Part shown: positions 52,404-60,655 of the stretch, piece by piece
Layout: the number at the start of each line of letters is the position of its first letter
Numbering within the stretch: position 1 is the first letter of the stretch
Assembly: GCF_002494345.1 (NCBI RefSeq)
Contig: NZ_NXNI01000001.1
Span: 1,488,001-1,552,000 of the forward strand
Direction: 5' to 3'
Source of the DNA: Natrinema ejinorense
Lineage (GTDB): Archaea > Halobacteriota > Halobacteria > Halobacteriales > Natrialbaceae
Length of the DNA: 64,000 nt
Made by a program: the position numbers and the translations under genes
Notes under the pieces: generated by a model
Seen by the model: the letters and a program-made list of their open reading frames with translations, nothing else
What the model was told of the DNA's origin: nothing
Database searches by the model: none

Positions 52404-53120
52404 TCAATGGTTCTCTTTCCAGTCGTCCGGATCCCCTTCACGGAATTCTCCCTTGGCATGGCGCTCGTGGGGCCAGAAGGTGACGCCCAGCAGTACGACG
52501 TAGAACACACCCACAACGGCAACCACAGCAATCCCGGGGATACGGGCGATTCCAGCGGTTGTCAGCCAGTCTTGGCGCGGCGCGAACGCTGTAATCCTGA
52601 AAATCCACGCGACCAATAGAACACTGAGCAGCGCAAGGTACACACGCCGGAGCCTGTTTGCGAGTGCTTCGTGGAACGAGACTTTCAGCGTCGGCCTGCG
52701 ATAGTCCCTGCTCAGTTCCGCTCGCCAGTCGTGACTTTCAGTGCCTTGGGACGGATCGAGGGCGTTTGCGAGCAGGTTCTCTTGGATGACTCGAGTACGA
52801 GAGCGAAAGACGTCGTAGTCCCGGTACCGCCGCGCTTCGATACCCAGAAAGATGGTGACGACAACGATCCCGATCAGCAAGATATAGTGTGGGTTATCGG
52901 TACTCGAAAACGCCCACGTCAAAATTGCTGCCATCAGCGTCACCGCCCACTTCGTCGTCTCGTCGAGGCGCTGCCGCCACGTCCCCACTCGGTCTATCTC
53001 TCCGCGATAGGTGTGGGCCATCACCGAACCGAGTCCCGTACTGTCGTCAACCATTTCGCGGCCGATCTCCCGTTGGTCTGGTGCTGTTGGGTCGAACTCG
53101 TCGCTACTCGAATCAGTCAT
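52404..53120 (-). CDS. DUF2270 membrane protein
   Basis: A 238-residue protein from ATG 53120. An acidic N-terminus of ~45 residues precedes two helices (ILTWAFSS, YILLIGIVVVTIFLGIEARR). A cytosolic segment follows (YDVFRSRTRVIQENLLANAL), then two more helices (LALLSVLLVAWIFRITAFAP and a second near 205). The tail is HERHAKGEFREGDPDDWKEN. DUF2270 is a haloarchaeal family without known function. The stop codon lies at the very border of an IS1341-type element, so the terminal residue may be altered. A 3' copy exists at 37897-38181. Confidence 0.88.
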   Translation of the reverse strand: MTDSSSDEFDPTAPDQREIGREMVDDSTGLGSVMAHTYRGEIDRVGTWRQRLDETTKWAVTLMAAILTWAFSSTDNPHYILLIGIVVVTIFLGIEARRYRDYDVFRSRTRVIQENLLANALDPSQGTESHDWRAELSRDYRRPTLKVSFHEALANRLRRVYLALLSVLLVAWIFRITAFAPRQDWLTTAGIARIPGIAVVAVVGVFYVVLLGVTFWPHERHAKGEFREGDPDDWKENH

Positions 53121-53324
53121 AGAGGATAGACATCTCCTCGCTCCATAAGCAGTTATGGTGACGTCGTAATCTAATTGTCATGTACTGGAGGCCATTAAAC
53201 AGTATGTGTGTATATTGAGCAGTTGATTCAGTCGTGACTGTGTAAACGGCTATGTCTTCTCCAATATAATGTAGTGATAAGTACAGGTGAAATAGTGAAC
53301 AGAGTCTTCTGTCTCGACCAAACC
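53121..53324. other. AT-rich intergenic stretch
   Basis: An AT-rich region upstream of the DUF2270 gene, with several TATA-like segments (TATAATGTAG near 53265). It probably contains the DUF2270 promoter. No gene seen. Confidence 0.3.
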
Positions 53325-53551
53325 TTACCGACGATGGGTTATGACGAGATCTTTTGTACGGCGTCCATCCTCATGTTCAGCCAATAGCCTGAAATGAGGT
53401 CCTATCTCATCAAAACAGGGACCTTCTGCTACGAGATTGTGATCTAAACCCCACTCGATGAATCCGTACTCTGCCAGTTTAGGAAGGTGGATGTGGTGCA
53501 TACTGACCGAATACTCATCCACTTCTGCAATCGTTCGAGAACTGGAGAGAC
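53325..53551 (-). pseudogene. DUF7344-type regulator, C-terminal fragment
   Basis: The minus frame reads RTIAEVDEYSVSMHHIHLPK, LAEYGFIEWGLDHNLVAEGP and ends in RTKDLVITHRR at 53325. The HHIHLPKLAEYGFIEW part is typical of the winged-helix DUF7344 domain. The N-terminal portion is missing: the frame loses its match at ~53550, where an oppositely oriented DUF1254 fragment begins. A junction of two truncated genes. Confidence 0.6.
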
Positions 53552-53554
53552 ATT

Positions 53555-54295
53555 ACCAAACCAGACACCGGTGATCGTCACCAGTCGATGGTTGTCATGG
53601 ACGAGGACGCGTATGTGAAAGAGGCATACCACGATCCCGGTGAGTACACGTTGACCCAGGACGGGGTCGGGACGCGGTACGTGTGGGTCATAGTCCGCAC
53701 GTTCGTTGATCCGAACGATCCGGGCGACGTAGCAGTCGTCCGTGGATTACAGGACGAACTCGCAGTGAGCCAGGACTCGGTCGGCACGTTCGAGATTCCA
53801 AATTGGGACCGCCAGGCACACGCAGAACTCTTCGACGCGCTCGTCACGGTTATGAAAACGATGGACGACTTCGGCGGCGCTTATGGCAACGTGGATGTGG
53901 TCAACCACGTGAAGTACTTCCTCGCTAGTGTGACACCGGGCGGAGTTCCGGAGCCAGAAACAATCTATCTGCAAAGGATCCCCGACCAGAACGACGGTGG
54001 CACGCCACACACATTCACCGTCGATGACGTCCCTGTCGACGGATTCTGGTCGGTCACCGTCTACAACAGCGACGGGTTTCTCGAGGAGAACGAGTACGAC
54101 GCGTACTCGTATAACAACGTGACTGCAGAGCAAGCCGAAGACGGCAGTGTCACGATCCATTTCGGCGGTGACCCCGATCAGCCGAACTTCCTCTACACCC
54201 CAGCGGAGTGGTTCTACCTGGTTCGACTCTACGGGCCCCGCGAGGAGATTCTTGACGGAAGCTATCAGTTCCCCGAAGCCGAGCTGGTCGGTTGA
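53555..54295 (+). pseudogene. DUF1254/DUF1214 protein, N-terminally truncated copy
   Basis: The frame TKPDTGDRHQSMVVMDEDAY onward, through VRTFVDPNDPGDVAVV to GFWSVTVYNSDGFLEENEYD and LYGPREEILDGSYQFPEAEL, is a faithful continuation of the family seen at 62188. The Tat leader and first ~110 residues are gone. The sequence joins a DUF7344 fragment at its 5' end. A start at ATG 53588 is possible but would lack the leader, so the product is probably not exported. Confidence 0.85.
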
Positions 54296-54701
54296 CGAGG
54301 GATCAAGCTTCCGTCTTAGCGCCTCTGACGTCTGAATCGCGCGATATCGACGTCGGCTCGACACCCGTTTTGTACCCGCGGTCGCGCTGAACGCACCCTC
54401 TCTATGCAGTGCGGCGTTTCTCTCAGTTCCAAATGAGTCAACAGCGCCGATCCGGACTACCTGTCCATTCGATCCAGAGAACGCCCGTGAAGGACCGGGG
54501 TGGTTCCGAACGATTCTCGAACCGACACCAGGCAATACTCGATAGCGGTCGGTTGTCGCTGAATCTGCGGATATTTGTGACTGGATGTGGGAGCACGTTG
54601 CATGTCAGTCGTATGGGTCGGGAACTACCCGTGGAGCAGTAGCTCATTGGGTACGTGGTGCACGGATCGCCATACTTCCTGTCCTGGAGGTCGATGAACC
54701 G
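54296..54701. other. Gene-free stretch with partial dispersed repeat
   Basis: Between the truncated DUF1254 copy and the antiporter. Around 54367-54415 the sequence CGCGCTGAACGCACCCTCTC resembles the left arm of the dispersed repeat, so a partial copy may be present. A good Shine-Dalgarno (CTGGAGG, 54684-54690) precedes the antiporter start. Confidence 0.4.
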
Positions 54702-55931
54702 GTGTCCATTCACGTCAGCCTCGACGTCGTCGCCCTCATCGCGGCCATCGTCGGCCTCGGCGTGGCGGCGCAGTTTCTGGCCGCGATGTACCGAGTGCCG
54801 AGCGTGTTGTTTCTCATCCTCACGGGCGTCGCCATCGGTCCCGAGGGCCTCGGGTTGATAACACCCGACGTCGTCGGCGATTCACTCTCGACCATCGTCG
54901 GCGTGAGCGTCGCCATCATCATCTTCGAGGGCACGTTTCGCCTCGAGTATGGGGCCATCTGGAAGACGTCGAAGGCGGTCAGCCGGATGATCACGATCGG
55001 AGCGGTCATCGCGTTCGTTGGGACGGCTCTGACCGTGCGCCTGCTGCTGGAAGCGAGCTGGGACATCGCGTTTCTCATCGGCGCGCTGCTGGTCGCCACC
55101 GGACCGACGGTCATCGCGCCGATTCTCGCGGTGGTTCCCGTTCGTGAGGAGGTTGCCACGACGCTCGAAGTCGAAGGGATAGTAAACGACGTCACGGCCG
55201 CGGTGCTGGCGGTCGTCCTCTTCAAGGCCATGACGGCCCAGCGCCTCGCGCCGGACGGGTACGTATGGCTCTTCGTCCAGCGTCTCGCGACGGGGGTGAT
55301 CGTCGGATTCGTAGTCGCCGGGGTCGTCTGGTACCTCCTTACGCAGGTCGAACACCCATCCGAGACCGCGCCACAGACGGCCCGGCTGCTCGCGCTGGCC
55401 AGTGCCGTCATCGCATTCGCCGCCGCTGACTCGGTGTTCTCGGAGGCAGGGATCGTGGCCGCCGCCACTGCGGGATTCGCTCTCGGAAGCCTCGAACTGC
55501 CCTATCAGGAGGAGATCCTGCAGTTCCTGAGGGATCAGACATTGCTAGTCCTCTCGTTCGTTTTCATCACGCTCGCGGCGTTGCTCGAGTTCGCGGAACT
55601 CCTTGCGCTGGGAGTCGCTGGGCTTGCAGTCGTCGCGGTCCTGATGGTCGTGATTCGTCCGCTGGCCGTCTTCGTTTCGGCGGTCGGAGTCGGCTTCACG
55701 ACGAGCGAACGGCTGTTCGTGAGTTTCGTCGGTCCGCGGGGGATTATCCCTGCATCGGTTGCGACTCTGTTCGCTGTCCGGCTACAGACGGAGGCGCCTC
55801 CGTCGGATCCGTCGGGGGCGCACTTGCTGCTCGGCACTGTCTTTCTGGTCATTCTCGTTACGGTCGTCGTCGAAGCGGGCTTCGCGAGACAGATCGCCAG
55901 TATGCTTGGGGTAATCGAGTCGGAGCAGTGA
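54702..55931 (+). CDS. CPA1-type Na+/H+ antiporter
   Basis: A ~409-residue membrane protein with about 12 helices. Conserved features are SVLFLILTGVAIGPEGLGLI, IFEGTFRLEYG (FEGT motif), ALLVATGPTVIAPIL (the T-P-T turn near the ion site), and VEGIVNDVTAAVLAVVLF, whose ND pair is the ion-binding motif of electroneutral exchangers. GTG 54702 is chosen because a Shine-Dalgarno lies 12 bases upstream; a frame open from 54585 adds residues without homology. Likely job: sodium extrusion or pH control. The protein ends before any RCK-type domain. Confidence 0.92.
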   Translation: MSIHVSLDVVALIAAIVGLGVAAQFLAAMYRVPSVLFLILTGVAIGPEGLGLITPDVVGDSLSTIVGVSVAIIIFEGTFRLEYGAIWKTSKAVSRMITIGAVIAFVGTALTVRLLLEASWDIAFLIGALLVATGPTVIAPILAVVPVREEVATTLEVEGIVNDVTAAVLAVVLFKAMTAQRLAPDGYVWLFVQRLATGVIVGFVVAGVVWYLLTQVEHPSETAPQTARLLALASAVIAFAAADSVFSEAGIVAAATAGFALGSLELPYQEEILQFLRDQTLLVLSFVFITLAALLEFAELLALGVAGLAVVAVLMVVIRPLAVFVSAVGVGFTTSERLFVSFVGPRGIIPASVATLFAVRLQTEAPPSDPSGAHLLLGTVFLVILVTVVVEAGFARQIASMLGVIESEQ

Positions 55932-56104
55932 GTTCCGAACTCGATCTGTAATTTGCGAGTGCCGCGTAGAGAATCGCAATGTGACATGGTAATTCCACGC
56001 CGTTTCGGCCAATCCAAAACGAGAAGCGGTGTGATTGGTTCTGCAGGCTCGCGTTCGTCTGTTGAACGGCATGATCTTTGCGGCGTGAATCGGCCGAATT
56101 CGGG

Positions 56105-56226
56105 GGTTGAGCTCCACCTTTTGGCATATCTCAGAGAAGGACGTAGCGCGATACTGAATAGATAGCGCGAATGCGGCATGGAATCGCAACCGATCTACGA
56201 AAGTGGTGATCGCTCAGTATCGGTCA
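56105..56226 (+). repeat. Dispersed structured intergenic repeat, copy 5
   Basis: Within the gap 55932-56414 (otherwise without recognised gene). ATACTGAATAGATAGCGCGA, ATGCGGCATGGAATCGC and GTGATCGCTCAGTATCGG match the core and trailer of the family at 63415-63570. Confidence 0.6.
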
Positions 56227-56414
56227 AGGAGTTGCCGTAGAACCAGTCTCGATTAGTTCTCTCGCAGAACGGCCAACCGTAACTGCTCAAACGACTGGAT
56301 TATCTCAACGAACTCACTTCCAACCGAGCGTCGGCCTGCTCTAAGCATTCTTTGTAGTTAGCGCATTATTTGTGCCAACACTCGCATCCGAGGTGTCCGA
56401 TTTGGTATCTTCGG

Positions 56415-56926
56415 TTAGTCCTCCATGGCTGTTTCAGACGTTTTACGTGTTGAACCCTGGGGCGATTCGGAGTGATCGGTTCGTTCGTCGGCTTCCGGTA
56501 TTTGCCCTGGCAAGAACGTCGATGCGATAAGCAGGAGCAGTACGAACAGTACGAGGAGGTGCAGCGTCGCCCGTTGTGCGTCGAACACCGCAGCCTCGAA
56601 GATACCATCGAGCAACTGTCGTTGCGTCGGAGTGAGTCGGTTTAGGAACTGTTGTTGCGTGGCTTCGGTCGCCGTCTCAGTTACATCTTCGAGCGCGATC
56701 ACCAGCGAGTAGAGCGAAACGGCCCCCTGAATCACGGTGACTGAGGTATCGAACTCATCAACCATCGTGGGGATCGCCACGTTCATCAGGGAGGCGTTGA
56801 CGACCACGAGGAACGTCGTCAGACTCACGGCGATTGCCGGAGCCCAGTATTCTACCCCGTTCTGAAGCCTATCGGAAAGTGACGTTTTCCCGTTTAAACG
56901 CGCCCCATCTGGGGTTATAGCGTAGC
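56415..56926 (-). pseudogene. Internally deleted, start-less MFS exporter copy
   Basis: A second copy of the DHA2 exporter at 8655-10385. The usual first codon reads ATA (near 56924-56926, ITPDGARLNGKTSL), so the native start is lost; an internal ATG at 56828 (MSLTTFLVVVNASLMNVAIP) opens the frame. After SLYSLVIA the sequence jumps to LEDVTETATEATQQQF, which in the full gene lies about 400 residues later. The same short run (CTGGTGAT-GC, coding LVIA/LVIAL) occurs at both deletion borders of the parent gene. The upstream flank (GTCAAATAACCGGGACGTGG) also matches. Not functional as a transporter. Confidence 0.9.
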
Positions 56927-57104
56927 CTCATGCGTTTGACCGTCAAATAACCGGGACGTGGCCAGTTACGTCGACTCAGCAGAGAGTGACGAGACAGGTG
57001 TGCGCTTACATCCATCAAATTTGAGACGCCGCTTTCCCATCAGAACGCTACCTTTCGACCCGCGGCGATGGTCCCTGTGGACGATATCAGCACTGCATTC
57101 ACTA

Positions 57105-57201
57105 TCAGCTATGGTGAGTGTTCTTCCCAGCGTGCAGCATACACAGCGCGAGTACAACACGAACTGAAGTCCGTCATCGCTCGCTACACGTACAGATAGT
57201 T
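57105..57201 (+). repeat. Dispersed structured intergenic repeat, copy 6
   Basis: GTGCAGCATACACAGCGCGA, GTACAACACGAACTGAAGTC, CATCGCTCGCTACACG and TACAGATAG match 61955-62035 closely, including the trailing CAGATAG. It lies 65 bases before the conserved promoter of the photolyase fusion. Confidence 0.6.
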
Positions 57202-57266
57202 GATCAAGAATTTAGTGCCGTCTATCACTGTCATCATGTCACGAGTTTCTTCTCGAGTATCGTCAC

Positions 57267-57346
57267 TGTATTATATGGAATCCTGAAGTGCGAGTGTGTG
57301 AGTCGGTCGCAACTGCTGCTGTGGGCCACTCAGAGAGGCATGAGTC
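57267..57346 (+). promoter_or_regulatory. Conserved promoter/leader of the DUF1254 family, copy before photolyase
   Basis: TATA-like TATTATATG (57268-57276), then the leader CCTGAAGTGCGAGTGTGTGA, GTCGGTCGCAACTGCTGC, CAGAGAGGCATGAGTC ending at the ATG. It is nearly identical to the leaders at 5561, 60579 and 62110, which shows that promoter, leader and Tat signal were captured as one block by the photolyase. Confidence 0.7.
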
Positions 57347-58924
57347 ATGAGCGAAGAGCCATACCACACGACGTCAGAATCGGACTTTGAACCGCTGCGG
57401 GCGACACGCCGAAACGCACTTCGTGGGGCGGGCCTCGCCGGAATGCTCGCGATGGGCGGCGCCAGTGCCCGCCAAGACTCCGGTGTGCGACTTCACTGGC
57501 ACCGCCGCGATCTTCGTGTGACCGACAACCCGGCGCTGGCGGGCGACGACCGCCTACTCCCAGTGTTCGTCCACGATCCCGCGATACTCGCCTACGGCGC
57601 GCCGCCCGTGGTATCGTTCCTGCTCGGTGCGCTGGACTCGTTGCGCGAGCAGTACCGCGAGCGCGGCGGCGAACTGCTCCTCGCCCGCGGTGACCCGAGG
57701 ACGGTACTTTCCGACCTCGCCGAGGCCTGCGACGCCGATGCGGTCACCTGGAACCGCGACTACTCCGGACTGGCGAGCGAACGCGACCGTGCGGTCGCGG
57801 CGGCGCTCGCCGACGCCGGCGTCAGCGTCGACGTCGAGCGGTTCGGTGGCACTCTCCTCCATGAACCGGAGACCATCACGACGGCCGACGAGAGCCACTA
57901 CTCTGTCTTCTCGGACTTCTTGCAAGAGTGGCGCAACCAGGAGAAGACCGCCCCCGTCGCCGCGCCGGTTCGCGGTGACGTTGTCGACCCCCGCGACAGC
58001 CTCGACGAGGAGTGGCTCGACGAGGCCTCCGGTGCCGCCGGCCCGCTCCCGTCACTCGCCGAACTTGGCTTCGACGATCCTAATGCCGACGTGCAGCCAG
58101 CGGGTACAGACGTCGCCCACGACCTACTCGCCGACTTCCGCGAGGACACTATCTACCGGTACGGGGACGACCGCGAGTACCCCGCCCGGGAGTCGACCTC
58201 GCGTCTCTCGCCGCACCTGAAGTTCGGGACAGTCGGCATCCGAGCGGTCTGGAAAGCCACTGAGGACGCGGCGGCCACCGCTGGCGACGGGTACGCCCGG
58301 GAGTCAGTCGAGACGTTCCAGCGACGGCTTGCCTGGCGTGAGTTCTACGCGCACGTCCTCGACGCGCGTCCCGACGTAGTTATCGAGAACTACCGCGAGT
58401 ACCCGAACGAAATCCAGTGGCGCGACGATCTCGGGGGACTCCGGGCCTGGAAGGACGGCGAGACGGGATATCCGCTCGTCGACGCCGGGATGCGGCAGTT
58501 ACGCGACGAGGCGTGGGTTCACAATCGCGTTCGGATGGTGGCCGCCTCGTTCCTCACGAAGGACCTACTGATCGACTGGCGCGAGGGGTACGACTGGTAC
58601 CGTCGGAAACTTGCGGACCACGACACCGCCCACGCCGCTGGCGGCTGGCAGTGGGCTGCATCGACGGGAACGAACGCCCAGCCGTACTTCCGCTTCCTCA
58701 GCCCCGTGACCCAGTCGAAGGAGTACGACCCGGACGGCGAGTACGTCAGGGAGCACGTTCCCGAACTCCGAGACGCGCCGACCGACGCCATCCACGAGTG
58801 GCCCATACTGGATGACGAGAAACGCGCCGTCATCGCACCCGACTACACCGAGCCTATCGTAGACTACGGCGAGCACTACGAGCGCGCAATCGAGGCGTTC
58901 GAGGCCGCGCGCGGCGACGGCTGA
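57347..58924 (+). CDS. phr: DNA photolyase fused to a Tat signal peptide
   Basis: A 525-residue frame. Residues 1-~44 (EPYHTTSESDFEPL, ATRRNALRGAGLAGMLAMGG) are the Tat leader of the DUF1254 family; from ~47 a full cryptochrome/photolyase follows. The antenna domain spans about 48-185 (RLHWHRRDLRVTDNPALAGD) and the FAD domain the rest: SRLSPHLKFGTVGIR, FQRRLAWREFYAHVL, GYPLVDAGMRQL, WVHNRVRMVAASFL, HAAGGWQWAASTGTNAQPYF. The Trp and Asn positions around the flavin look normal for a class I CPD photolyase. A GTG at 57485 falls exactly where photolyase homology starts and could yield a cytosolic enzyme. If the first ATG is used, the repair enzyme would be sent out of the cell, which is biologically odd. 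Confidence 0.9.
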   Translation: MSEEPYHTTSESDFEPLRATRRNALRGAGLAGMLAMGGASARQDSGVRLHWHRRDLRVTDNPALAGDDRLLPVFVHDPAILAYGAPPVVSFLLGALDSLREQYRERGGELLLARGDPRTVLSDLAEACDADAVTWNRDYSGLASERDRAVAAALADAGVSVDVERFGGTLLHEPETITTADESHYSVFSDFLQEWRNQEKTAPVAAPVRGDVVDPRDSLDEEWLDEASGAAGPLPSLAELGFDDPNADVQPAGTDVAHDLLADFREDTIYRYGDDREYPARESTSRLSPHLKFGTVGIRAVWKATEDAAATAGDGYARESVETFQRRLAWREFYAHVLDARPDVVIENYREYPNEIQWRDDLGGLRAWKDGETGYPLVDAGMRQLRDEAWVHNRVRMVAASFLTKDLLIDWREGYDWYRRKLADHDTAHAAGGWQWAASTGTNAQPYFRFLSPVTQSKEYDPDGEYVREHVPELRDAPTDAIHEWPILDDEKRAVIAPDYTEPIVDYGEHYERAIEAFEAARGDG

Positions 58925-58972
58925 CGGGGCACGCGAAGAGCGGCGCCGTCAGGAGCACGAGGAGACGGCGAG

Positions 58973-59281
58973 GCTGGAAACCCAATCGATATCCACAAGT
59001 TCATCGGCAGGCGCCCCATCGCGGCGTTCGGCAACTACGTCGGAGACCCCCAGATGCTCGAGTGGGCCGAGGCAGGGGACGGTCCGCGGCTGCTCCTGCT
59101 GATTAACCACGACGACGCCAAGCGAGAGTATGCCTATAGTATGGACGAAGACCTAACAGGTGAGACGCCCGACGAGTCTTCCCAGCCATTTATCGACGTG
59201 GCAGAAGAGAAGGGCTGGGTCGTCGCCAGTATGAAAGACGATTGGGAGTACGTCTACCCCTTCGAGCAAGCAGATCGCTGA
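58973..59281 (+). pseudogene. HAD-family phosphatase, C-terminal fragment
   Basis: The frame AGNPIDIHKFIGRRPIAAFG, NYVGDPQMLEWAEAGDGPR, YSMDEDLTGETPD and GWVVASMKDDWEYVYPFEQA is the last ~100 residues of a haloacid-dehalogenase-like phosphatase; the GN-x-x-GD pattern supplies the late metal-binding Asp. The N-terminal half with the nucleophile Asp is absent. It begins directly after the photolyase stop (~50 bases), where the upstream half was presumably replaced. An ATG at 59054 exists but would make a non-functional piece. Confidence 0.75.
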
Positions 59282-59387
59282 GGCGAGCTTACCCGATGAA
59301 TCCCGATCGAGCACCGCATCCAAACGGCCAATACGATGAGCTCAACAGTTCCATATTCGGCGATTCATTTGACGTTCTGTCCTCATA

Positions 59388-59500
59388 GTCGTGCTGAACA
59401 CATCCTCTGGACTGTACAGACTACCTCTGACAGCAACTCGAGAGTTCGATGAGGCTCTACAACATAGAAGGCGAGAATGTCGCACGAGATCTTGCCCGAT
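59388..59500 (+). repeat. Dispersed structured intergenic repeat, copy 7
   Basis: CGTGCTGAACACATCCTCTG, a loop, then CTCTACAACATAGAAGGCGA, GAATGTCGCACGAGATC. The left arm matches 63418-63437 (GTCGTGCTGAACTTATCC) and the tail matches GAATGTCGTGCGAGATC at 63507. It sits in the 3' flank of the DUF4397 gene (minus strand). Confidence 0.55.
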
Positions 59501-59552
59501 TTGCCATCTCGATGCGGCAGCGGGAATCTTCCACGACGGGTAGGCGGCAGTA

Positions 59553-60380
59553 TCACTTAGCCTTCCTCTCCGACTCAGGTTCGTCTTCTTCAGGCTTCTC
59601 TTCGTCCGGTTCAACGTCCTCTTCGTCCGGGAGAGAGCCCTCCGTGGTGAGTATCTCGAACGGCTCATCAGCGGGTGCCACCTCCGGCTCGAGGTAGCCA
59701 ATCGCGAACGCGGAGTAGACGGTTCCTCCGGTGAGGGAAACGTCGATTTCGAAGACGCTGGTCTCCCGGTCACCCGCGGGATAGATGACGAGCGTATACT
59801 CGCCTTCCGGGACTTCGGTGTAGCCGGATTCACCGAACGCGACGTTCTCGAACAGCGCGTCCCCTGTTTCACCGGCAACGACGTCCACCGCAGGCGCATC
59901 GGGTGATGCGTGGAGGACGCGAACCCGAGCGGTACCCGGACCGACTGGGCTGTTGTCGTCGTCGAGGAACAGCGCCTCGAGGGGCTGGTTTTCGGCGGCC
60001 ACTTCGCCGATCACTGCGAGGAGACCGTCGAGGGTGGAGTCCACGTCGCCGGCCTCGACGGTCTCCTCGAGCACTGCTTCGGCCGGGTCTTCACCGGCGG
60101 GAACGACCTGGACCGTGTACGTGCCAGGCGGGAGGTCGCGGTAGTCGGTGACCGTCCCGTACGGGATGCCCTCGCGGACCCGCTCTCCGTCGACGTAGAT
60201 GTCGATGTTGGGTGCATCGGGTGAGAGGTGTGCAACTCGAGTCTGGAAGTCGGTATCGGTTGGCTGGTCGTTCGTTTCGTGGTCACTCGAGGCGGCCGTG
60301 GTACTTCCGACGCCACTGACTACCACGAGGCCGCCGCCGATTTGTATAATTCGCCGTCGGCTCACGCCATTTTCGGTCAT
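59553..60380 (-). CDS. Tat-exported DUF4397 protein
   Basis: A 275-residue protein from ATG 60380 with a twin-arginine leader (GVSRRRIIQIGGGLVV, residues 5-20). Two DUF4397 repeats follow, at about 48-140 (TRVAHLSPDAPNIDIYVDGE, PPGTYTVQVVPAGED) and 148-240 (ARVRVLHASPDAPAVDVVAG, YTLVIYPAGDRE). They are beta-sandwich modules common on archaeal cell surfaces and have no known enzyme activity. The C-terminal ~35 residues are nearly all Asp, Glu, Pro and Lys, with no membrane anchor, so the protein is probably released or cell-surface associated. Confidence 0.88.
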   Translation of the reverse strand: MTENGVSRRRIIQIGGGLVVVSGVGSTTAASSDHETNDQPTDTDFQTRVAHLSPDAPNIDIYVDGERVREGIPYGTVTDYRDLPPGTYTVQVVPAGEDPAEAVLEETVEAGDVDSTLDGLLAVIGEVAAENQPLEALFLDDDNSPVGPGTARVRVLHASPDAPAVDVVAGETGDALFENVAFGESGYTEVPEGEYTLVIYPAGDRETSVFEIDVSLTGGTVYSAFAIGYLEPEVAPADEPFEILTTEGSLPDEEDVEPDEEKPEEDEPESERKAK

Positions 60381-60576
60381 TGGATTGTCATGAACGACGA
60401 TATCGGTAATAGTGCTACCACTTGCAGGCGCAGGCCGATGCAGTTCCGAGTCTCGATATCCAACGCGTTGGGGTTCCGAGCGAACCACAGGTGCAAATAG
60501 GATATTGATAATTTAAAGACAGTCATTAATCTAATACCATCATCATACAATTATATTGTTCGAGAGCATCGGCACT

Positions 60577-60655
60577 GGATTATATGGAATGCTGGAGTAC
60601 GAACGTGTGAGTCGGTCCCAACTGCTGCTGTGGGCCACCCAGAGAGGCACGAGCT
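60577..60655 (+). promoter_or_regulatory. Conserved promoter/leader of the DUF1254 family, copy 3
   Basis: TATA box GGATTATATGG (60577-60587) and leader GCTGGAGTACGAACGTGTGA, CTGCTGCTGTGGGCC, CAGAGAGGCACGAGCT to the ATG. It matches the copies at 5561, 57267 and 62110. A short in-leader frame (MLEYERVSRSQ) exists in several copies but overlaps the gene and has no support as a real product. Confidence 0.65.

Larger units (their letters stand above)
50950..52405 (+). mobile_element. IS1341-type element (tnpB only)
   Basis: Left end with a perfect 17-bp palindrome around a TAAA loop (50962-50999). Right end CTCCGGCTTTAGCCGGAG followed by GAGGATGTCAA (52379-52407). One intact tnpB and no tnpA. 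The right end abuts the stop codon of the minus-strand DUF2270 gene. The termini resemble those of the element at 4030-5465. Confidence 0.8.
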
